From Baffinella frigidus (Eukaryota > Cryptophyceae > Cryptomonadales > Baffinellaceae), in the NCBI GenBank assembly GCA_026770585.1, contig MU646741.1:128222-167368 (forward strand): a stretch of DNA of 39,147 nucleotides, in the 5' to 3' direction. Below the pieces are notes generated by a model. The model was not told where the DNA came from. It worked only from the letters and a program-made list of their open reading frames with translations, and searched no databases. Both the position numbers and the translations under genes were made by a program. How positions within the stretch are numbered: the stretch's first letter is position 1; each line of letters opens with the position of its first letter. Positions 1-7,033 of this stretch are shown in pieces.

Positions 1-24
1 GGGGGGGGGGGGGGGAGAGGGGAG

Positions 25-60
25 GGTGACCATGCGGCCCGGTATGGCCCACTCGCCCTT
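25..60 (-). repeat. Echo of NUDT9-like exon 5, 3' edge
   Basis: Minus-strand copy of GEWAIPG.MV with its GTCACC donor, separated from the real exon edge (193-230) by a GA tract. The window opens with a run of 15 G. Confidence 0.8.
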
Positions 61-80
61 GACTGTAAAGCGATTCATCT

Positions 81-84
<4 letters not shown>

Positions 85-113
<29 letters not shown>

Positions 114-192
114 TAGAGAGAGAGAAGAGACATGGAGCAAGAGAGAGAGAGAGACAGAGAGAGAGCGGAAGAGGGAGAGGGAGAGGGAGAGG
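85..192. repeat. GA microsatellite in NUDT9-like intron 5
   Basis: Imperfect GAGAGA / GAGCGA tract directly downstream (minus sense) of the exon 5 donor, lying between two copies of the exon edge. In translation it yields meaningless Arg-Glu or Ser-Leu repeats. Confidence 0.9.
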
Positions 193-197
193 GTGAC

Positions 198-275
198 CAT
201 GCCGCCCGGTATGGCCCACTCGCCACAGTCTTTGCGCTTGATCAGAACCACCTCCAGCACCCTCTCCCCGTTATC
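198..275 (-). CDS. NUDT9: NUDT9-like exon 5 (start of Nudix fold)
   Basis: 26 codons, [20 protein letters not shown] then AIPGGM, between acceptor GTTGCAG and donor GTCACC. The exon breaks just before the VDPGE continuation of the Nudix box, so the next exon lies off the left end. Four more copies of its 5' edge lie upstream (370-421, 489-537, 569-625, 730-778). Only this copy continues into [12 protein letters not shown] without a break. Confidence 0.93.
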
Positions 276-1470
276 CTGCAACGCCCGTCGGTTAGGAGTC
301 CACGCCAAGAACGCGATTAGGAGTCCACGCCAGGTCACACGTACACGCTACTATGGAATAAAAAGTGACACAGGCTGGCCTTGCGCTTGGTTAGAACAAC
401 CTCCAGCACCCTGTCCCCGTTATCCTGTTCCGGGTTTTGGGGGGTTGGGGTTCAGGGTTTGGGGAAAGCGATAAGGAGCGAGACTCCTCACTCGAGCGCC
501 TGATGCGAACCACCTCCAGAGCCTTTTCCCCATTGTCACAAACCATGTAACAAAAAAAGTAAAGCCCGTGTGATTGCGCTTGATGAGAAACACCTCCAGC
601 ACCCTGTCCCCGTTATCTTGCAATATTCATCGGGAACGCGATCAGGAATCCACGCCACGTCAAACGTTGCGAATGTGAAACGCAACGCTTCGCGCTAAAT
701 GTGTTTCGTCGTACATAATCAACGTTATAGCGCTTGGTGAGCACCACCTCGAGCGCCGTCTCGGCGGTGTCCTGCAACGGTCATCAGGTTGTTGGGACTG
801 GCGGTGTGGAGGCTTGTGAGGCACGGGGGCGTCTCAGAGACCCAGAATCCACACACTGTCGAACGCGATTTAATTTCGGGAGATTCCTGAATCAGCAGCA
901 CTTTTATGCTATGTTAGGCATGGGTTGTCTGTCCAAGATAGCAAAAATCACTCTAATATACCAGAAGTACAAGTTACTATCCGTATCACTTTGTCCCGCA
1001 GATATTTGAAGGAATTCCCGTGAGCACATTCAGTACCAAGGCGGAAATCCCTTCCCACTCGAGAATGCTAGACGGGCTTATTTAAAACCGATGTGCTTTT
1101 AAAAGTGGGCATTTGTGTAGTAACTTTCGTTGAATGGTCACGTGACTCTGCTTAAATTGCACAGTCAGGAGGTTACTTTACCTTATCCTGGTACAAATAT
1201 TTACAACCCCACATGTAAATAGGCCCCTCTAGCATTCTCCAGTGGTCGTAGCCCGCAACAACTCTATGTCTACAACAAGCAGATATTCAGTTTTAAAACT
1301 TTTAAACTGGGGGACACACCAAAAGAGTGGGAATCGGCCACTTTGTAGGGTGCTTTTCTACGGACGCCTTAGCGGATTCTAGGCGGCTCAGCCGGCGAAA
1401 ATCCCTCCGCAGCCCGCTGTGTGCGGAACCTCACAACCTCTTGGTGTTTGTGTGTGTGTGAGAGAGAGAT

Positions 1471-1510
<40 letters not shown>

Positions 1511-4500
1511 GCTCACCAGGGTCTTCCAGCGGGAGACGACGGGGTCCGTGCCGCGTGGTTGGGCCCGAAGTGCGGTTGGACTGCCTTAATCAAGGCGGTT
1601 GACTGCCTTAATTAAGGCGATTGACTGTCTTACCTTATGCGGTTGACTGCCTTAATTTATTCGACTGGCTGAATGCAGGCATGAAGCGCACCAGGGTCTT
1701 CCAGCGGGACACGACGGGGTCCGCCGCGTGGTTCGGCCCGAAGTGCCCGAGCAGCCCGCGCCCCTTCATCCCCGTGCGCCCCTGCGGAGGGTTTGGGGTC
1801 TTGGGGTTTAGGGCGGGGGGGGGTGCGCAGAAATGCCACGCCGTGTTTCGGTCAGCACTCGGTCAGCACTCGTAGTCTCGTCCTAGGTCCCAAGTGCTCG
1901 AGCAGCCCGCGCCCCTTCATGCCCGTGCGCCCCTGGAGATGCGCACACATGTCACGTCCGTGTTTCGGTCAGCGGTCAGCACTCGTGGAGGTCATGTCCT
2001 AGTTTCACCTGCGAAACGCGCCCCTTCATACCCGTGCGCCCCTGGGGGGGAGATCCTCTTTCGGTCAGCGGTCAGCATTCGCAGGTGTAGTAAATTACTA
2101 CATATCACGTGTGCCCTGAGTGCCCCAGCAGCCCACGCCCCTTCATCCCCATGCGCCCCTGAGGTTTGGGGTTTTAGGGTTTAGGGTTTTGGGGTTCAGG
2201 GTTGAGGATTGGTGTTTAGGGTTTTAGGGGGGGGGTTAGGGTTCAGGTTTGTGGATTGGGGTTTAGGGTTTTAGGATTCAGGGTTGAGGATTTAGGCGGG
2301 GGAGATGTCAGCAGTGAACCCCAGTCAGCTACCCTCTCCCTACAGGGGTACCTCGCCCATAAGAAAGCGCCACCCCCTAGGACCCTACAGTAGGGCTATG
2401 CCTGGGGCCCTATGGTGGTCCTAGGGAGGAGGGCGGTTTCTTGTGAGCGAGGTACCCCTGTAGACCTGACTGTGTGAGCAGTTCCCCGAAGTGCATGCAC
2501 GCGTGCGCAACTGGGGATGCGCACACATGTCACGTCCGTGTTTCGGTCAGCGGTCAGCACTCGTGAAGGTCTTGTCCTAGTTTCACCTGCAAAACGCGCC
2601 CCTTCATCGGTCTTGTCCTAGTTTCACCTGCAAAACGCGCCCCTTCATCCCCGTGCGCCCTTAAGGGGGGTGGGGGCGCACACATGTCACGTCCGTGTTT
2701 CGGTCAGCGGTCAGCACTCGTGGCCTAGCCTAAATTCAGGGTAGTTCAGCCTACGGTATTGACTACGGTAGGCCGCGCAATTGACTTTGGGCCAGGGCCG
2801 AATTCGGCCCTGGCCTAGGCTGAGTCCTCCGCGCAATTGGCGTTGGGGGGAGTGTGTTGAGACCTGTGGGTTCTGAGGCAAGCCATCGACGATCGTGTAC
2901 GCCCAATCGTGAAACGTCTTTCTAAGATCTGTACCACGAATCGGCCACTTTTGGAGAACAGTCCAGCAATCCAGGTACAAATCCTCCGCGAAGTTGACTT
3001 TTGGGGCGGGTGGGGTGGGACCCGGGGGTTCTGAGGCAAGCCATCGACGATCTTGTACGTCCCGTTGTGCGAGGCGCGGTTCACCTGCTTCGGCTTCTGC
3101 AACAGGAGGGGGGAGAGAGGGTTGAATAAACTGACAGTTTATCTATTTATATTTATTTATTTATGTATTTATATTAATTTATTTATGTATTTTTATTAAT
3201 TTATTTCAATGAATTGACCAACGTCGATTTTGACAAATCGACAAACTTTTTGGGCGCGGTTCACATGCTTCGGCTTCTGTAAGGGGGGGGGGGGGGAGGG
3301 GTTAATAAACTGAGAATACATCGATAAACGTTAATTTGTAATAAATTGACAAACGTCATTTTTTTTCCTGCTTCGGCTTCTGCAAAGGTGGGGGAGAGGG
3401 GGTTAATAGATTGAGAATAAATTGACAATACGTTGATTATGGTAAATTGACAATAATTTGATGTTAATAAATTGACAAACGTCAATATTTTTACACGACC
3501 GCGATGCGCCAGAGAAAGCCAAGCCACGCCAGGTCAGAGGTGGGGATTTCATTGTTGAGTACATCTACGATTCATGTTCATTCTGGGAGAATATTGCAAG
3601 GGAAACACGCCAAAGGTCTAGATATTTGAGCCATTGCCGTGCGCGATAATGTTTTTGTCTGTACCACGAAACACTTTTACCCCGAATCGTTGCGTTCGAA
3701 AGTCGCACTTGTGACCTGGCGTGGGCTCCTTCGTTAATACCGACACGCGGGGTTCGGTTGGGGGGAAACCTAGCTCTGTCTCAGTTTTTTTGCTCTCACC
3801 AATCCGGTGAGCCCGGGGTCTTTCCTTGGGGGGGGGGGTACTCTACTTCAACCCGAACTGGTTCACTTCGGGTGGTTGGTTGACTGGACTTAGGAAAGGG
3901 GTCCAAAACCGGGGTCTTTTCTCCAAAGTTGACGGATTCCCACCAGCCACCCGAAGCTGACCAGATCGGGATATGTCACATGTAGTAAATTTCACCAGGA
4001 CTCAACCCTCAGGGTTTAGTCCTGGGGGGGGGGTACTCAAACTCCAACCCGATCTGGTCCACTTCGGGTGGTTGGTTGACTGGACTTAGGAAAGGGGTCT
4101 AAAACTGGGGTCTTTTCTAGTTAGAGTCGTACCACGCCTAAAGGCTTTCTGTTCGCCCTTTTGTACTGGATTTCTGCTCTTGAATACTTTGAAGGACGAG
4201 CCAGAACAAAACTCAGGCAGAGCTAGTCAGTCTATTCGGGCACAGCAAATAGGTGAGCCCGGGCTCTTCCCCGCCCCAAAGTTGTGTTTCCCGCTCCAAA
4301 GTTGACGGATTCCTAGCTCTGCCTGAGTTTTATTCTGGCTCGTCCCGAGTGGCACGGTAGGGCTGGGGTCCAAAACTGGGGCCTTTTCTAGTTAGAGTCT
4401 CGTACCACGCCGTCGAGAACGTTGAAGTTGATCTCGGCAAGCTACTTTGAAGGACGAGCCAGAATAAAACTCAGGCAGAGATAGTCTATGCGGGCACAGC

Positions 4501-6096
4501 AAATAGGTGAGCCCGGGCTCTTCCCCGCCCCAAAGTTGTCCTTCCCGCTCCAAAGTTGACGGATACGTACCACGCCGTCGAGGACGTTGAACTTGATCTC
4601 AGCAAGCTTGTCCTTGTCATCCGCCCACTCGGGCTTGGCGAGCACCGACTGCGCCGTGTAGTCCGTGGGGGCATATTCCGGCCACGGGATGGAAAACGCG
4701 ACCTGGAGGACATATGGTGTCTTTGTTAAGGGCGTACACGCCTACCAACGTTGAGAAGGGGTTGGGTGGTGGGTGGTCGACTTTCTCTACACCGCGCCAC
4801 TATTCGGGCTGAGGGATGGGACAGGCGACCTGCCCGAGGAGGCCGAGACGCGAGAGCTCTAGCAGCCTTATCCGGGGAAACCTATTTTTCTTTAGTTTGA
4901 TGGCAAGGAAAATTACTACACAATTCGTTCTTATTAGTAATATTAAAGCATTTATGTAGTAATTTTCCTTGCCATCAAACTAAAGAAAAACAGGTTTCCC
5001 CGGATAAAGCCCTTTCCACCCCGCGGGGTGGTTCGAGGAATGGAGCGCCTAGGGATGGGTGCCCGCCTGTCTACACCGAAGGGATCCCTTCGCGGGCAGG
5101 GGGGGGGTTCTGGTGGGTGGTCAACTGTGTCTACACCGCGCCGCTATTCGGGTCACGGGATGGAAAACGCGCCCTGCCCGAGAAGAGATTGGGTGGTGGG
5201 TGCTCGACTGTGTCTAGCGCCCGGGCCCAGAAAATTGGGGAGCCCAAATCAACTGCCAGTCGGCGCGTATTTGGGCCACGGGATCGCGAAATCCACCTGC
5301 CGGGGAAGGGGGAAAGGCACTTGCGGCATTAGCTTGCGGCATTAGACCCGCCCTCCCAAGGGTCCGAAGGGAAGGGAGGGGGTTGAGAGGCCAAACGAGA
5401 GAAACGATCGTGTGTGGTGCAGATCGTAACCCTAAACCCTAAACCCTAGACCCTAAACCCTAAACCAACGATCGGGCCTCGGGATCGAGAAGGCGACCTG
5501 GATCAAAGGGGTTGTTCGGGCGAAGCGATTTCCTGAGCCCGGGCGCTTTAGCGCGGGAAAGTTGAAGGGTTAGCACAGCGAATCCAGAATGTCAACTTGG
5601 GGATCGTCGGGCAACCCGGGTGAGGCAGAGTTGCTGGAGGCCACACAGCGGACTTCGAAGGGATCTTGAATAACCCCTAAGCGATAAGACCGAGGACCCT
5701 ACGGTAGACAACCCGTAGGGGCAGAGGGGGGTTCCTACGGATAAGGTAACGGAACCTCGGGCACTGGGTGCCCGAAAATCCCTCTGTAGCCCTCTGTGTG
5801 GGGTGGGGCGTCGGGACCTTGTCGTCAGGGACAAGGAATTTGTCGGGTCCGCCCGTGTACTGAATCTGCCCACGTGGCTCGCAGTCAGGCAAGTGGTGAG
5901 GCTGGCTGACGGGGGTTGCATGTTCTGCCTCCAACAACTGCAGCCCCTCCAGCCAGGCATCCCATGCTGGAGGAAAGGGGGTGCGTGGCGGCTGTGGACC
6001 ACACGGTACAGCAGGCACCCGATCTTCACGCCTTTTTCTCGACGCGGCAGGGAGGCAGGAAGGCAGCCGCACCTTGCGAGCAACCGTGTGCGACAT
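198..6096 (-). CDS. NUDT9: ADP-ribose pyrophosphatase, NUDT9 family (5 exons, 3' part off window)
   Basis: Joined in phase, the minus-strand exons 6096-5818, 4702-4571, 3084-3022, 1781-1692 and 275-198 encode 214 residues that follow the NUDT9 order: [71 protein letters not shown] and [14 protein letters not shown]. The family hydrolyses ADP-ribose to AMP and ribose 5-phosphate; animal NUDT9 is mitochondrial. The last exon stops at the first residues of the Nudix box, so the catalytic glutamates lie beyond the left edge. All five introns are GT-AG. The gene is head to head with the Tex-like gene, 482 bp between start codons. The linker between SRWK and the LEVV strand is shorter than in human NUDT9. 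Family is clear from motif order; the start codon is inferred. Confidence 0.9.
366..785 (-). repeat. Four echoes of NUDT9-like exon 5, 5' edge
   Basis: Copies at about 370-421, 489-537, 569-625 and 730-778 resemble acceptor + GATAACGGGGA...GTGCTGGAGGT, each cut off after the KR codons. The sequence between them is unrelated. From 786 to 1054 I recognise nothing. Confidence 0.82.
1055..1245. repeat. Inverted-repeat element, ends CCACTCGAGAATGCTAG
   Basis: Starts CCACTCGAGAATGCTAG and ends with the imperfect inverse CTAGCATTCTCCAGTGG, about 190 bp, AT-rich interior. A partial relative occurs near 20150-20210. No coding capacity; MITE-like. Confidence 0.65.
1363..1424. repeat. Family B element fragment (…AGCCCGCTGTGTG end)
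   Basis: Ends AATCCCTCCGCAGCCCGCTGTGTG, the terminal repeat of the family B elements at 5641, 7683 and 7990. Confidence 0.6.
1441..1508. repeat. GT/GA microsatellite
   Basis: Short GTGTGT followed by a long GAGAGA run, ending directly against the exon 4 echo at 1506. Confidence 0.9.
1506..1572 (-). repeat. Echo of NUDT9-like exon 4, 3' half
   Basis: Minus-strand copy of FGPNHAA...SPAGRPW-like sequence with donor-like GTGAGC. One extra base relative to the real exon breaks the frame, so it cannot replace it. Confidence 0.85.
1692..1781 (-). CDS. NUDT9: NUDT9-like exon 4
   Basis: 30 codons, [20 protein letters not shown] then [10 protein letters not shown], between acceptor CCGCAG and donor GTGCGC. 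GRTG...GRGLLG...GPNHAADP is the NUDT9 signature before the Nudix domain. The donor is the weakest assignment because the linker that follows is short. Its edges are copied at 1506-1572 and at several places from 1893 to 2662. Confidence 0.92.
2163..2300. repeat. Telomere-like TTTAGGG variant array
   Basis: Degenerate GGGTTTAGGG, GGGTTTTAGGG and GGGTTCAGGG units inside NUDT9-like intron 3. Confidence 0.9.
2340..2463. repeat. Inverted-repeat element, ends CTACAGGGGTACCTCGC
   Basis: 124 bp with imperfect arms of about 35 bp: CTACAGGGGTACCTCGCCCA at the left and its inverse ending GCGAGGTACCCCTGTAG at the right. The centre carries CCTACAGTAGGG, as in family B cores. Confidence 0.8.
2858..2900 (-). 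repeat. Echo of NUDT9-like exon 3
   Basis: Encodes [10 protein letters not shown] followed by donor-like GTCTCA on the minus strand. Upstream sequence differs from the real exon. Confidence 0.8.
3022..3084 (-). CDS. NUDT9: NUDT9-like exon 3
   Basis: 21 codons, [20 protein letters not shown] plus Arg, between acceptor GAAGCAG and donor GTCCCA. It matches the NUDT9 segment V-x-R-x-S-x-NG-xY-xIV-x-G-xP-xNP. A diverged copy of the exon body lies at 2858-2900 ([10 protein letters not shown]); copies of its acceptor region lie near 3255-3275 and 3368-3385. Confidence 0.9.
3120..3500. repeat. AT-rich repeats with echoes of the exon 3 acceptor
   Basis: Contains ATTTATTTATGT tandem units (3130-3215), repeated AATAAATTGACAAACGT phrases, and two further copies of the GCTTCGGCTTCTG acceptor stretch (3268, 3370). 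Confidence 0.7.
3840..4118. repeat. Two copies of an inverted-repeat element (CACTTCGGGTGGTTGGT)
   Basis: The phrase CACTTCGGGTGGTTGGTTGA...GGGGTCTTTTCT occurs at 3863-3922 and 4059-4118. The first is followed by an inverted arm (ACCAGCCACCCGAAG, 3951-3965). MITE-like. Confidence 0.7.
4195..4344. repeat. Family A element, complete with 32 bp terminal inverted repeats
   Basis: Left end GACGAGCCAGAACAAAACTC...GAGCTAG, right end the near-perfect inverse CTAGCTCTGCC...GGCTCGTC. The interior has TGAGCCCGGGCTC and CCAAAGTTGACGGAT, hallmarks of all family A copies in the window. Confidence 0.88.
4401..4443 (-). repeat. Echo of NUDT9-like exon 2, 3' edge
   Basis: 43 bp matching 4566-4608 with 3 mismatches, including the GTACG donor. 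It and the real exon edge bracket the family A element at 4444-4565 as a long direct duplication. Confidence 0.9.
4444..4565. repeat. Family A element between duplicated exon edges
   Basis: Carries GACGAGCCAGAATAAAACTC, TGAGCCCGGGCTC and CCAAAGTTGACGGAT like its neighbour at 4195. The right terminal repeat is missing; it abuts the real exon 2 donor. Confidence 0.85.
4571..4702 (-). CDS. NUDT9: NUDT9-like exon 2
   Basis: 44 codons, acceptor CCAG before GTCGCG, donor GTACGT after GTG. It begins [18 protein letters not shown] and continues [20 protein letters not shown], matching the family pattern W/F-x-EYxPxxYTAxxVLAxPxWAD. Both edges are echoed: the 3' edge at 4401-4443 on the far side of an inverted-repeat element, the 5' edge several times between 4795 and 5505. 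Confidence 0.93.
4868..5007. repeat. Family D long palindrome
   Basis: TTATCCGGGGAAACCT...GGAAAATTACTACACA and its inverse form a near-perfect 140 bp fold-back centred near 4938. The same ends or core recur at 10446, 25465, 28182 and 28408. Confidence 0.9.
5429..5466. repeat. Telomere-like CCCTAAA array
   Basis: Five CCCTAAA/CCCTAGA units in NUDT9-like intron 1. Confidence 0.9.
5511..5632. repeat. Family A element, degenerate
   Basis: Has CTGAGCCCGGGCGC, GAATGTCAACTTGGGGATCG and terminal GGGTGAGGCAGAG. The left end is eroded. Confidence 0.7.
5641..5801. repeat. Family B element, complete
   Basis: 161 bp with ends CCACACAGCGGACTTCGAAG and inverse GTAGCCCTCTGTGTGG. The core has CCCTACGGTAGACAACCCGT and a GGTAACGGAA motif. 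It abuts the NUDT9-like exon 1 donor. Confidence 0.85.
5818..6096 (-). CDS. NUDT9: NUDT9-like exon 1
   Basis: 93 codons ending GACGACAAG before donor GTCCCG. The ATG at 6096 is the only in-frame methionine for several hundred codons upstream. The first 25 residues are rich in Arg/Lys ([12 protein letters not shown]..., then SRKRRED), which could be an organelle presequence. The end ([12 protein letters not shown]) aligns with the conserved VP(D/N)EKV segment of NUDT9. The middle part, residues 28-75, is not recognisable and could hide a mis-called boundary. Confidence 0.75.
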
Positions 6097-6578
6097 CCTG
6101 AGGAACTTCGAGGGGCTCTGTGCCGGGCGGGAGACGGATTGGATAAGGAGCGGAAGGAGCGGAAGCGCTCCTGTGAACGCGCGGAGCCGAATTTGGAGCC
6201 TGCTCGAGGTCGAAGGGTTAACCCTCCTGCCGACAAGGCCTCCGCAGGCGGAATCGCTGCGTGGGCGACGCAAGAGCTCCAGCCTCTGCTTCACCGCGTA
6301 GGAGGTTCGAGGGGAAGTTCCGGGGGTGGCGCAGGAGAGGACCTTTTGAACTTGTGGCGGGATCCCGTCGTTGATGACCAGCCAGCTGCAGGCGCTAAAA
6401 GTCTTTTTTAAAAGGCGGGGAAACACGCTGGGAACTCCGACGTGAAGTCCCCGACGCTTCACTAGAGTTCCCCGCAATTTCGGAAATCCAGAGGAAATTT
6501 CGGGGAACTCCAATTTCGAAATTTTCAGGGGTGGGGGCTCAAAATCAGAGGGGGGGGGAGATCCATCTGCGACTGTGC
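6097..6578. promoter_or_regulatory. Shared upstream region of two divergent genes
   Basis: 482 bp lie between the start codon of the NUDT9-like gene (minus) and the first in-frame ATG of the Tex-like gene (plus), so both promoters should be here. GC-rich; no convincing TATA box. A small inverted repeat built on GGGGAACTCC/GAGTTCCCC lies at about 6470-6515. Assignment rests on position only. Confidence 0.5.
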
Positions 6579-7033
6579 ATGCTTCGCCGGGTGCAGACTC
6601 TGACTCTGCTGCTGCAGTTTGGCCTCCCCTCTCGGTGTGCGGCGGGATTGTGGCAGCGAGCGGCTGCCCCCCTGGCTCGAACTGCGTTCCTGGCCGCTGT
6701 CCCGCTTCGCCTTCCAGGTCGCGCTTCTCAAAACCAACCGGCGATCTGCCAGCGCCCGCACGCAGCGGCACTCTTTGCCATGCCGACACCGAAGAAAGCT
6801 CCTGCGAAGCGCAAGGCCGAATCGGCCGGGGGCGGGTCGACCAAGCGCCAAGCGACAGGCGGGGCTGGCGGCGATGCGGGGGAAGGAGGCGCCGCCGTGA
6901 AGTTGAAGAAAGCAAAGCCGGAGGCGCTTGATGTTGCGGGGCAGCTGGCACGGGAGCTCGGGGTGGAGGAGTGGCGGGTGCGCGGGGCGATGAAGCTGTT
7001 TGCGGATGGGGCGACGCTTCCGTTCGTGGCACG
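6579..7033 (+). CDS. tex: Tex-like exon 1 with organelle-type presequence
   Basis: Starts at the first in-frame ATG. Residues 1-67 (MLRRVQTLTLLLQFGLPSRC, then AAGLWQRAAAPLARTAFLAA...) hold many Arg, Ala, Leu and Ser and no Asp or Glu, as in mitochondrial or plastid transit peptides. A second ATG at 6780 begins MPTPKKAPAKRKAES, basic enough for a nuclear signal, so dual targeting by alternative starts is possible. From about residue 116 it matches Tex: LARELGVEEWRV, then DGATLPFVAR. Donor GTTAGC, phase 2. Confidence 0.85.

Larger units (their letters stand above)
1893..2662 (-). repeat. Echoes of NUDT9-like exon 4, 5' edge
   Basis: Copies of the GGGCGCACGGGGATGAAGGG edge at about 1893-1938, 2010-2045, 2118-2163, 2588-2608 and 2633-2662. 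They alternate with a repeated spacer containing CACATGTCACGTCCGTGTTT (1948, 2526, 2684). Confidence 0.82.
4795..5505 (-). repeat. Echoes of NUDT9-like exon 2, 5' edge
   Basis: Copies of the acceptor plus VAFSIP..PE coding start at about 4795-4835, 5145-5185, 5255-5297 ([13 protein letters not shown]) and 5470-5502 (VAFSIPRPD). Two carry stop codons just after the PE codon. Confidence 0.82.
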
